From assembly GCA_026874595.1 (NCBI GenBank), contig CM049306.1:21935019-21999018 (forward strand): a stretch of 64,000 bases of DNA. The letters are read 5' to 3'. Shown in pieces: positions 49,440 to 59,545 of the stretch. Within the stretch, counting starts at the first letter, position 1; every line of letters starts with the position of its first letter. The translations under genes and the position numbers were made by a program. This stretch comes from Sipunculus nudus (taxonomy: Eukaryota; Annelida; Sipuncula; Golfingiida; Sipunculidae). Under the pieces are notes generated by a model. That model saw nothing but the letters and a program-made list of their open reading frames with translations, did no database searches and was not told the DNA's origin.

Positions 49440-49691
49440 TTAAACGTGTGATCGGTTTAATAGTTTTACAGTTATATTGCACGAACCATTGTAATTTGAG
49501 ATACATTTTGGCATTTTGAATTTTAAGACAAGCCCAGGAAATTTCATCTGGTTCATTTGAATCCATCTATGTACCTCTGGGTTTATCTTGGTCAGTGTAA
49601 ACTTGTCATTTCCTGTTAGGAAGGCCACAGTTATTGGTTGTCTCCTATGTATTATGTATTGTTTTGGAGATTTTGTGAAATCATGACCTTG
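49440..49691 (-). CDS. Possible terminal coding exon, unknown protein
   Basis: On the minus strand the tract TATTTTACTTTTGTGACTG and CCAATAG form a good splice acceptor (AG at 49693-49692). It is followed by 83 open codons and a stop. The translation is protein-like (PITVAFLTGNDKFTLTK, VHRWIQMNQMKFPGLVLKF) with two cysteines and NGS/NRS glycosylation sequons near the end. No upstream exon could be joined and no family is recognised. Its position inside a diverged block could mean a duplicated, decayed gene. Chance is not excluded. Confidence 0.3.
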   Translation of the reverse strand, partial: QGHDFTKSPKQYIIHRRQPITVAFLTGNDKFTLTKINPEVHRWIQMNQMKFPGLVLKFKMPKCISNYNGSCNITVKLLNRSHV

Positions 49692-49699
49692 CTATTGGA

Positions 49700-51185
49700 A
49701 CAGTCACAAAAGTAAAATATGCAGACCTGAACTTCTGAAGCAAGGACTCCCATAAGTATGAAGGATATAAATGAAAGTGAAAGGAGGTACAGAGGCTAAA
49801 CAAAGACACATGATCAAGGACTACAGATAGTTGGGAACGAAATTCAAGATCAGAATAGAATGGAAAAAGAGCAAATAATTCCTTACTCGTCATACTTTTT
49901 ACACACGCCTGGCACCTTCCCGTTTTCACAGATTACGTTTCATATTTTGCAGAACAATAATGGTGCGTTCTTACTTAAAAACTGTTGAAACATCATCGTT
50001 GTCAGGAGTTTTTTACAGTCGAATATTATTTTCCAAGTTTGACATTCTGTAAATGCCGGCTTATAAGGTCACTGTAGCTGGGCCAGGTTTCAAGTAAATC
50101 CTGAAAACACGTGGGATAACCATATGTCTTTTAAGTGTATTGTGCTTTTCAAAATCGGAAATTCACGAATGGCATCTGCAGAAACATTTCATTCCTTTAC
50201 ACCTGCTCCTTACTCACCTTTACATCACATTTAGCACAAAAGCGGATTTTAATAATTTTTTTTTTCACGAGTATAGAGGAGTTGTTAAAGACATAAAGGC
50301 ATTTATTTCAGGGACATGAAGGTTCAGTAAGTTGGTTTCTATATGTGCTGTATTAAATCACTTGCCTTCGCCCAAAGTGTAAACATCCAGGTGCTGCAAT
50401 ATACATTTGAACTAAAATCTTTTCATCATAATTTTACATAGCACATATACATTTCTTCCACTGAATTTCGCAATATCGTTAGGGTTTCTGTCGGTGCGTT
50501 ATATATATTAACATAGAATATTGTTTTATTATTTTTAACATTATGATTTAAGTGGTTTTTAATTTATGTGGTTCATTTATGTAATGCATTTAGTATATAA
50601 CGTGTATATATATCATGTCTCCGGAGAGGTTTCATGACCAAATAAGACAAGTTTAATAAAAACCGTGACGAAATCACGTCAATGCATATAATGCCTAGGT
50701 TTTATGGATTATAGTGAGGAGGCATGTATTTTACAAAGTGATTATTCGGAACTCAGGAACTGTGAAATGCTGTTTGTGAATTTGATTAGAAAGAGAGAAA
50801 ACGCTTTTACTCCCTCTTAAATACTTAAAGTGGCAAAAAATAAGAAAATCTGGATAAATTGGTTTAGGTATGGGCAAAATATTCCTTTAGCTTAGTGTTC
50901 ATGGGTCGCTGTTCAATTGTAAAATAAAGATAAAAAGGATGGTGCTTGGCAATTATAATGTATAAAAGCTAAACTTATAACAAGAAGCGATACCATTTAT
51001 CACCCAGTTCATTCGTTCGTGTGCCGAAGATGATCATTTTATCAAATGTTTTGAAACTATAAGAGCGCCTCAGTTATTTTAATTTGTAATTGTGAAATAC
51101 CCCATTGTTACAGTTATCCCATACTGATAATCTTTAGTCGATGTGACATTGTATTAAAGCATTATACAGAGTGCACATGCCCGGT
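49700..51185. other. Anonymous DNA with an ancient block
   Basis: 49870-50230 aligns with 37840-38200 at a constant offset near 12.05 kb (AATAATTCCTT, ACAGTCGA/ACGGTCGA, GAAAACACGTGGGA/GAAACACCTGGGA, TTTAGCACA in order). The rest is anonymous. Confidence 0.45.
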
Positions 51186-51189
51186 AAAA

Positions 51190-51620
51190 AAAAATGCTGA
51201 GGCTGGGTTTGAGTTTATTCTGTATTACACATGACACATTGTATTTCCATTTTACGCTGCTGTCTAGGTGCACACCAAGAAGCTCAATGCTTTTCGGAAT
51301 GATATGGACTAGTTACCGAGAAGAAGTGGATCAATCAGGTTATCAAAAGTATGTTTCTTGTGAACCCTGCAATAGCTTGGTCGAGGCTCAGGTGACGGTC
51401 TTGAATTGTTTATTTCCTCGTGTTTGCGTTTGTATATAGCGTGGTATCATCAGCACAGAAAATAAATTTACGTGAGAGAGATTTCCCTTCGAAGGCCGTT
51501 TTTTATATGTTTTCGCCTTGGATAGCCCCTTACGGCCTCTTGCCAACTGAGTACAAGTAAGAATCAAACAGTGAAACAGATTTTTAAGTGTTTGCAGCCA
51601 TCCAGTCTTCGAAGTAAACA
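51190..51620 (-). mobile_element. LINE reverse transcriptase remnant
   Basis: On the minus strand one frame reads GAIQGENI (degraded G-x-PQGS), then KFIFCADDTTLYTNANT, the catalytic ADD box, SLDQAIAGFTRNILLIT and, after stops, KSIELLGVHLDSSVKW. This order is that of palm motifs B to E in jockey/CR1-type LINE ORF2 proteins. In-frame stops after NTRK and LLIT show decay. It belongs to a different family from the LINE at 11.7-15.9 kb, judging by motif wording. Both ends are undefined. Confidence 0.72.
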
Positions 51621-51965
51621 TGAGCTGCAGTTTGACAAGGTTAATTTATTATAAAAGCTGACGGATTATCAAAACAATAAAGTTGATAGGTACTGGAATA
51701 AGACCCCCCCCCCTTTTTTTTCCTAAACCCTTGATCCGCCCGTGTTTGTAGTCATACGTTTGTCTGTAATCTTGTCGCATTAGACGTGAGATGTAATATG
51801 AAAACATATACTATATGTCACATATTTGAGCGTGTTCTTTACCTAGCCGGCATGCACTTTGTCATTTATAATTAATTAAAATCCACAGGTTCACTGTTAC
51901 GCTCTACATATTCTAAGCAGAGTAATCAGATAAGATAGTCTCCTAGTTATAACACACACGGATTT
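51621..51965. other. No supported feature
   Basis: AT-rich; a C-tract followed by a T-tract lies at about 51703-51721. Confidence 0.5.
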
Positions 51966-52375
51966 TCCATTAAAAAATAAAACATAATGGAGGCATTTTT
52001 CATTAAACAAATCACTCATGATGGAAGGATTTATTTTCATTAAGAAAACAATAACACATGAAATAGGTAATTTTTTAAACCAATAAAACATGATGGAGAG
52101 ATTTTTTTTTCATTAATAATACTAACACATTATGGAGGGATATTTTCATTCAGAAAAAAAATGAGGAGGGATATTTGTAATTAAACACAGTAACACATGA
52201 TGGAGGGATGTTTTTCATTTAAAATAATAACACATGAAGGAGGGATGTTTTCATTAAGAAAATAACAACATGTGATAGAGGGATTTTTTTTCATTAAAAA
52301 ATAACACATGATTAATAATAATAACACATGATGGAGGGATATTTCATAAAGAAAACAATAACACATGATGTGCCA
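51966..52375. repeat. Minisatellite, about 40-bp irregular units
   Basis: The phrase AACACATGATGGAGGGAT with a T-rich and CATTAA- spacer recurs about nine times with unit lengths near 35 to 50 bp. Confidence 0.88.
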
Positions 52376-52407
52376 TCACATTTGACCTTGTGCAAAAACA
52401 TCTGTTG

Positions 52408-52408
<1 letters not shown>

Positions 52409-52461
<53 letters not shown>
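52409..52461. repeat. (TA)n microsatellite
   Basis: Continuous TA dinucleotides directly after the minisatellite. Confidence 0.97.
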
Positions 52462-52464
<3 letters not shown>

Positions 52465-52784
52465 ATTACCAAGAAATCGTCACCCCATGCAAATCTTCAT
52501 CAGGAAAATTCAGCACTTAATTCAGCAGTTGGAAGCCATATATACGATTTATATTTCTCCAGGTTCATAATTTATCAAATATTTATCAGTTTGATTTAGA
52601 AAAACTTCTTGGTTCATACAAACACTAAGACACACACACACATATATATATTGTTACGGGGTGACATAAAAGCGGACCGAACTGTTTCGCTAGTGAAGCT
52701 TGCTTTGCTTGTGCCACCGACCTGGGTTCGACTCCCGGACCGGCCCAGGATTTTTCCCCTCATTTATTTGTCTTCGTAACAATT

Positions 52785-52796
52785 TGGGGGCTCGTC
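52785..52796 (+). promoter_or_regulatory. Primer-binding site, tRNA-Pro type (first copy)
   Basis: TGGGGGCTCGTC is complementary to the 3' end of tRNA-Pro including CCA, placed 3 nt after the LTR. The match ends after 12 nt. Confidence 0.7.
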
Positions 52797-52948
52797 TAAC
52801 GTGACGGTTAACTTTGTGGCCCAGGGAATAAGCTCACCAAAGTGTGACTCCTGGGATAATTAGTCTGTTCTGATAGCAGAACGTTCTTAATAGGGGATGT
52901 GTTACGGGGTGACATAAAGGCGGACCGAACTGTCTTACTAGTGAAGCT

Positions 52949-53021
52949 TGCTTTTCTAGCGAAGCAGTTGGGACGCCGGACTTGTGCGCCACCGACCTGG
53001 GTTCGACTCCCGGACCGGCCA
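52949..53021 (+). other. tRNA-like segment inside the TRIM LTR
   Basis: TAGCGAAGCAGTTGG (52957) fits a tRNA A-box/D-arm. GCCGGACTTGTGCG resembles an anticodon arm with TGT, and CTGGGTTCGACTCCCGG (about 52997) forms a T-arm with a consensus B-box GGTTCGACTCC (53000-53010). A-to-B spacing of about 30 nt suits RNA polymerase III. The acceptor and anticodon stems do not pair properly, so this is not a tRNA gene. The same segment is in the third LTR (A at 53231, B at 53274) and in the solo LTR at 43441; the first LTR has lost the A-box. Confidence 0.7.
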
Positions 53022-53058
53022 AGATTTTTCCCCTCAACAATTTGTCTTCGTTACAAAA

Positions 53059-53070
53059 TGGGGGCTCGTC
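53059..53070 (+). promoter_or_regulatory. Primer-binding site, tRNA-Pro type (second copy)
   Basis: The same 12 nt, again directly after an LTR end, in the second internal domain. Confidence 0.7.
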
Positions 53071-53319
53071 TCACGTGACGGTTAACTTTGTGGCCAGGGA
53101 ATAAGTTCACCAAAGTGTGACTCCTGGGATAATTAGTCTTGTTCTGATAGCAGAACGCTCTTAATAGGGGATGTGTTACGGGGTGACATAAAGGCGGACC
53201 GAACTGTCTTACTAGTGAAGCTTGCTTTTCTAGCGAAGCAGTTGGGACGCCGGACTTGTGCGCCACTGACATGGGTTCGAATCCCGGATCGGCCCAGGAT
53301 TTTCCCTGTCTTCGTAACA

Positions 53320-54272
53320 ATATATACATATATACCCGCGCTGCTTATGTAACATATCTAGTAAACCGGTACGGCTGTGGAGTTCACTTCTTAGTTTGGA
53401 TGCCATGTACTTTAAGGCATGGTCCTTGTTTGCTGAGAAAATGTGATTGAGACATTCCAAATGTGTCCCGGCAGAAGCAATAAATGAATTAATAAACAGT
53501 GGACCTTTTCAAAGAAACAAAAAGTAAGTTTACAAACTTTGAGGCATCCCTTCAACCGTAGTCTTATCTTGCATCCATACCACGTTGTAGTTACCTAATT
53601 AAGAGTCTTGTATTTAGAATGTTTCATCGAAATGTAATTAGGTGGCAATGAGGGGGTCTCTTCTACTGCATGGTTATGAACTGGATCTGGTTCCATTAGT
53701 GTGTTCTAATTACCTTTGTGATACAAAGAAACCCGCTGTTTCATGTGCTGTGTACGTTATTTATCTTTCATCCGAGGAGTCCATTTGCTGTCATATTCAC
53801 AATTTCCATTTGTTGTAATTAAATTCCAATCAAATCATGACTTTCCTTCTGGATTCTGGTTAAACGTGTTATGGAAATAATTGTGATTTTGCAAAATATA
53901 TTAAAAATAATATTACCGGTAAGCTTTTTTAAGAAGCAGTAAACGTTCTGTATAAAACCCTCATGAATGGACCAAGGACCCTATCAGGTATTAATTTCTG
54001 TGATGAATCGAAATGAACCATCTTAAACTAGATAATTTTACTGTTATTTCTGTCATATCTTGAGAATATCTAAATATAAATGCATAAGATTAATTCTGTC
54101 AGAGAAAAAATGTTCGCGATGGCTTCACTCTCATAAACTGAGAAAGGTTCTGTAAAGTATATTTATTTAAAGTGTACATTTCCCATAACTATATATATTT
54201 CCATATAAATAACAATACTTACGCAAGATGGAAACAAATAAATATTATCTTTTAATGTATTATGACATACCG

Positions 54273-54275
<3 letters not shown>
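53320..54275. other. No supported feature
   Basis: AT-rich anonymous sequence. Confidence 0.5.

Positions 54276-54336
<61 letters not shown>
54276..54336. repeat. (TA)n(TG)n microsatellite
   Basis: TA dinucleotides to about 54311, then TG dinucleotides. Confidence 0.97.
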
Positions 54337-54442
54337 ATTATTATGTATAATATTATAAGGATGAAACAATTCATGAGGCATAACCAAGGAAACCGGAAAC
54401 TAACCCAGGCAGCGCGTGAAGGAAATGAAATGAAATGACAAG

Positions 54443-55519
54443 TGACCCATGGGGCATGACGCTCAGCTGACTAAGAAGACATTCAAAAAAGGAATTTTAT
54501 CATCTGAGTGCCAAATTTTGTAGATGGTATCCCCATTCAACTTAATTTATGGTTTCTTAGGAGATTTTTCATGGACCTCCCTTGAAGTCAAGTTAGAAGA
54601 TTCTAGCTGCAACGGTTACAATGTGTGACCCCTCACCACACAACCAAATCTTTGAAAATCTCAAAAATAGAAAAAATACAGGTAGCGCAAATAGTCTGCA
54701 GGAACAGATGAAACACTCCATGATGAATATGCCTGCAAATATATTATGGTTGTTCAAATACCTGAGCTTTTGTAACAAATTATTAATTATTCTGGGGGGG
54801 GGGGGGGGTTCATCTGAGCCCCAAAGCTCGGAGGATATGGGTAACAGGGACCTAATTTCAGGATTCCATGGAGATTTTTTTATGGACCTATGCAAAAATC
54901 ATGGAGATCAATGCATTAGTAAATCAGATACTCAAGATTTTGTATCAATTTTTCCATAATTATAGGGGGTACTTTGAAGCTCGATAGGCCAGAGGTTTTT
55001 GGTAACAGAAACCCAATTTTAGTTTTTCAAAAAGACATTTCATGAGCCTCCGCGCATGTCAAGACAGAAGATTCTAGGTCTAGTCGTTACGATTTGTGCC
55101 CTGTAAACAGATGACCGCGTCTTTTAAGGTCTCAAAAACAGAGGAAGCAAAATCGTAAGAAATTGAAGAAATACAGGTGGAGCCACAAGTCTGCAGAACC
55201 TGATGAAACACTCCTTGCTCAATATCAAAGCAATGAATCATGGGGATCAATGCATTAGTTGTTCAGATAATTGAGTTTTTGTATCAAATTTTCCATTATT
55301 CTTCATGATACTTCGGAGCCCCATAGCTCGAAGAATATGGGTAACAGAGACCTAATTTCAGGTTTCCAAGGAGATTTTTATGGACCTCTCAGGATGTCAG
55401 GTTACAAGTTTCCAAGTCCAGCGGTAATGATTTGTGCCTGGTTAACGGACAGACGGACGGACAAACATACGAACAAAGAGTGATCGCTATAGATCAGATG
55501 ACTTTCAGTCAGCTGAGCT
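54443..55519 (+). mobile_element. HINE-like element, family B, shorter copy
   Basis: The left end GACCCATGGGGCATGA-CGCTCAGCTGACT is shared with the element at 45416. Inside are about four diverged units sharing GGGTAACAGGGACC-type phrases (54840, 54999, 55339) with GGAGATTTTT and GACCTC. A GACGGACGGAC tract (about 55450) is followed by the terminal hairpin ATCAGATGACT-TTC-AGTCAGCTGA-GCT. A G-tract lies at 54796-54808. No coding capacity. Confidence 0.65.
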
Positions 55520-56451
55520 TAAATTGAATTTAATTGACTTTCAGTGTATATTTAAATCAATGTAGTTATATTCATTTTCGAGTGATATATTAAAAAAGAT
55601 CGCCCCTTTTTCGACGGGATAAAGTTTCTTCAGTCTCCTGAATGTGATTCCTTTCACCTCAAACCTGAAGCATTCGTGTCATCTGCATCCCTTTCGTGAC
55701 TTTCATTTAATATTTTTCTCTAGACAAGGAGTTTAGGGGACCCTCGAAACACCTTTGGGCCAGCCTATGTAATGCATTAGTTTTGTTTTTTTTTTTATAA
55801 AAAAGATAACATCACGCGCCAGTCGCCGAATCACAAAAACATTTTTTGATAATAGATATGTTACTTTTTTATTTATAAACACGTGTTTATTTGAGATATT
55901 GTGATTTCCAGAAAAGTTTCTGTTATTTATCATTACTTATTACTCCCGCTTTCCTTTGAAACCTGAAATGAGGTCAGTGTGACTTATATTCTTTGAGTTA
56001 CAGTGTGTGTGAGCACCCCAAAAATAATATAAAGGAAATATACAAATGGCCAGATATCTCACGTTAGACTCTCTCTTTTGTGCGGAACACTAGTGGCGAC
56101 ACCTTTGATCATTGTGAGGATTTGTGTCATTAAATAACTAAATCACTGCCACTTGAGTATAGTGCGAATTAATAATTAAAAAAGAATTCCTTTATTTGCA
56201 ATATAATTTCTGTATGTTCTGCATATCTATTGATATGAATCTTAGGGTGAAGCCTTTTCAAATTGGTGTCATGACCTTTAATATAAGAATGGTGTTTATC
56301 TTTAAATTTTTTTATTTTCATGAAAATCTGATAAAACATTACGTCTCATGAATATATGGATGGATTGATACGAAAATCAGGATGATGCAAGGTCAAGGAT
56401 AGTAAGTTCTCAGATTTGAAAACTGGTGACCCTGAAACTGATCTTCATTGT
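55520..56451. other. No supported feature
   Basis: AT-rich sequence with short ORFs only. Confidence 0.5.
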
Positions 56452-56639
56452 CAAAGCAGGTTTGCCAGCAGCCAACACAAAAAAAAATTCCCTGATTTTT
56501 CCCTGACTTTTTGTTGATATTCAAGAAAAATCAACCAAGAATTCGGCCTCCAAAACCTCCCCTCACAGCCGACCCAAAGCCACCACTTTACTGTTTTAAA
56601 TACTTTTACAAAATACTTTGTTTTTGATAGAGTGCTACA

Positions 56640-57090
56640 TCAAATATTTAAAAAAGCTTAAATAGTATCCTCTTTAAAGTGATTACAAAAACATGTATTT
56701 TAATTTTGATTCCTAGAACATGTACTTAATTTTGTTATCCAAATATGAAAAGGAAAACCTAAATATACTAAAAACAATTTTGTTATGATTCCCCTTGAAT
56801 AACAGAGAGTACTCGATTAAATATTTTAAAAAAAGCTGAAATAGTATCCTCTTTAAAGTTATTACTAGAACATGTATTTTAATTGTGTTTGATTACTAGA
56901 ACATGTATTTTAATTGTGTTTGATTACTAGAACATGTATTTTAATTCTGTTATCCAAATATGAAAAGGAAAACCTAAATATACTAACATACCCATTTATA
57001 TTATGATTTCCCTTGAACAACTGAGAGTACCCAATCAAATATGTTGGAAAAAAATTAAAAAGTGTCCTCTTTAAAGTTAAACAGTTTATC
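56640..57090. repeat. Tandem repeats inside the DNA transposon
   Basis: AGTATCCTCTTTAAAGT recurs at about 56667, 56843 and 57066, and ATCCAAATATGAAAAGGAAA at about 56738 and 56952. Within this, a 31-bp unit with ACTAGAACATGTATTTTAAT is repeated three times (56862-56946). Confidence 0.85.
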
Positions 57091-57183
57091 ATGTATAATG
57101 CCTCACATGTGTTTAATGATAGTAATTTCTGCAACAGAAGAGACTCAAAACTGAGTCATGCAACTTATGTCATGTTTTTCATT

Positions 57184-59545
57184 CTAATAAAGCTCCTTCC
57201 GGGCCTCGTCTAATTCTTTTTGCTTCTTTTTCCCTTTCTCACGAAGAGCATTGCTTTCGGATAGGGCTGTCCATTTTCTTTTATTTTCAGCCTCTGTTGA
57301 CAGAGTATCTGCTTTTGCCATGAAATATGTTGCCTCAGATTCAAGTCTTTTCACCTTTCTTTTGGCTTCAGCTATATCTTCGTTCAGTTTTCGTTTACGC
57401 TCCTTCTCCTGATCTGCCATTCTTGATTTCTTTTTCTTCTCCTTGCTCATTTTGTAGCGGCTATGTGATTGCGCACGAGGTGAGCATTTCTTTGGTAATG
57501 GGCAATTCATGGACTTTACATTGGAGTTTTCTTATTCCATCATGGACTTGGCGGTAAGCAACAATTGTGTCTTAATGCATATTATCAGCCAAAACATCTT
57601 TGTTGACTGAAAAGCCATGTTCTACTTCCGATTGGCCATGGGATAGTACCAAGCCCATTTTAAAGACCATCCAGACAGTACTGTACCCAGGATCTTGTGC
57701 AAGAATTCCAGAGTGGAAAAATGAATCAAGAGGCTGGCTTGGAGAGAAAGAATGAAACTCTTCATGGTGATGATCCTTTACAGCCGTTAAGAATTTCTCA
57801 TACTGAGTCTTTGTTTCATCACACTGGCTGGCTGTCAGGTGTTTTGTTGCAAGCAACTTCCCAAGGTACCTTGTGAACTTTTCTGTAGATTTTTCAGCAT
57901 CATCTGCCATTTTCCTTGGATCCAGTGATTCTAGATCTGTGACCACTGGATATCGCAGAGGGCTACGCTCAAGGATTTTCATCGTCATTCTTTTTAAGAA
58001 TGTTTGACATTCATGGTGAAATTCTCTGATTTGCAGGGCTGATGCTTTGTTGGAGCCCTCAACTTTGTCTACCAAGGTTTTGACAGCAAAACCTACATCC
58101 ACTTTATGAATTGACTTGAGATTTTCTTTATTATCAAGGTCAATCTTTGTCAGTTTGAGGACAGAATCACCAATTTTCTTGATTATGTCTGGCTTATTGA
58201 ACTTGGACATAAGGGTTTTCACAGGCTTTGAAAGGTCACCAGCAAGGAATGGTATTAAAGGTGTTTCAGCCTGGTACCTTTCTAAAATGGCTTCAAAAGC
58301 TGACACTGTGTAACAAAGAACTGTAGTTTTGCAGTTGTCAGTGGATCTTTGGTCTGGGCTTGCACTACACTGAAACTTTTAATCTTAGGGATCTGGCTTT
58401 TAGGCCCAGATTCTACCTTGCTGACATATCTTTGAATGTTTGGCCAGATTGATATGGCCCGCTCAGCTACAGGTGCATCTTCAAGCCATCTAGTTCCACA
58501 GAAAGATTTTGGCAGATCTGCACCACCTGTTGCCGCTGCATAGTCTTCAGCTCTGGCAGGAGCATCATGTAACAAATAAAACTAGGATCTCAGCAAGCTG
58601 TCAAGGTTCCAGCCAGTTGCCAGTTTTAAGGGCCCCATGGATTACATGTTAACCACAGGACCCAAGGGTAAGAATGCCTACATCATCAGGGCAATTTTCT
58701 TCAGGGTGAGAGAAGAATTTGGACAGCAGCTTCCAGTTGGCACTTGGCCCATCCATTGAAATTTGTAAAAGACTGCGTTGGTGATCCAAAGATGACATCC
58801 CTGACAGCAGGTTTGAAAGAAGGTCATCAGCCCTTGTGTGTCCCATAAACTTTGATGTGAGGTAATGGGACATGACTTTGTTTTTTTTACAGTGCTCCTA
58901 ACCCTTATGATCAGATCAATCTATTCTTTTTCTAACACCTTGTTGTATGATTCATCGAACAAAATCGAGAATTTCCCACTTCAACTTCAACTTAATTTAA
59001 TACCTTCTGTCTGAAATATGGAGCCAGACCATACTGGATAAGGTAAGAACATTTGTTTTTTCCAAATCGGAACTGTTTTGCAATTGATGAATCTGGGAAC
59101 ATAGCTTGAAAAAGCATATGGGATTCAGAACTTGATGAACAAGAATAGTGGTCCATTACAACTTTTGCAGTCCATAAGATTTCAGCACGTGAAACACCTT
59201 CCTTTTGGGTTATGCGAGAGATAGAGCTCTGACCAGAAACTGTTGCAGCCTTTTTTTAAGTACCATCTCCAGAATGCTCTACAGTGGATGATCTAGGCTG
59301 TCTAGAGGGTGGGTCTGAAGACTGAGGTCCAACTTTAACCAAATATGAACTAACACATTGCTGTTCAGCCTTCTTCTCGCCTTTGGCATGAGACAGAAGT
59401 GCCTGTTTACCCATATTTGCAAAACCAATGTCCTTTCCACACAAAACACATCTAGCTTAGTTGGATCAGTTGGGTGCTTTGATACCCACCTGGAGAGTTC
59501 AGGATCTGAGATCCACTTTGGATTGAAAATAGTTCTTTTACTCAT
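57184..59545 (-). pseudogene. Degraded hAT-like transposase
   Basis: Reading from 59545 downwards. The N-terminal SKRTIFNPKWISDPELS is followed by a zinc-binding C-x2-C segment and GFANMGKQALLSHAKGEKK (about 59440). Next come VSRAEILWTAKVVMDHYSC, FPDSSIAKQFRFGKNKC and LFDES (59170-58950), then SHYLTSKFMGHTRADDLL and SMDGPSANWKLLSKFF (58870-58700), CGTRWLEDAPVAERA (58500), a 244-codon open stretch (58306-57572) ending SHGQSEVEHGFSVNKDVL, and a lysine-rich coiled C-terminus (57510-57184). A TAA at about 57571 interrupts an otherwise continuous reading (DTIVAYRQVHDG beyond it), and frames change near 59440, 58590, 58310 and 57470. The layout, BED-like N-terminus and C-terminal dimer-like SEVEHGFS suggest hAT. 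It cannot make a full protein. It lies entirely inside the terminal repeats. Confidence 0.75.

Larger units (their letters stand above)
52652..53319 (+). mobile_element. Tandem TRIM: LTR-internal-LTR-internal-LTR
   Basis: Three LTRs lie at 52652-52781 (130 bp, internal deletion), 52900-53055 (156 bp) and 53174-53319 (146 bp). Each starts TGTTACGGGGTGACATAAA and ends CTTCGTAACA or a one-base variant. Two internal domains of 118 bp (52782-52899, 53056-53173) start within 3 nt of the LTR end with TGGGGGCTCGTC, the 12-nt start of the proline-tRNA primer-binding site known from gammaretroviruses, and end AATAGGGGATG, a short purine-rich tract at the polypurine-tract position. There is no coding capacity. 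The element sits in a TA-rich repeat, so its target duplication cannot be proven (ATAT on both sides). It must move, if at all, with proteins supplied in trans. Confidence 0.85.

Noticed and set aside
51966-52375. CRISPR-like direct repeats
   Set aside because: Spacers are low-complexity T-rich and unit length is irregular; this is a minisatellite.
52949-53021. Functional tRNA gene (TGT anticodon)
   Set aside because: A-box and B-box are good but acceptor and anticodon stems fail to pair, and the segment is repeated as part of an LTR.
52652-53319. Simple satellite or CRISPR-like array
   Set aside because: Alternating 150-bp and 118-bp parts with TG/CA ends, primer site and purine tract, plus an isolated solo LTR at 43441, are explained by LTR retrotransposition. 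The host is a eukaryote, so CRISPR is not expected.
57572-58306. 244-codon ORF as an intact gene
   Set aside because: Homology-like sequence continues in other frames on both sides and past an in-frame stop, all within transposon termini; it is a surviving piece of a degraded transposase.
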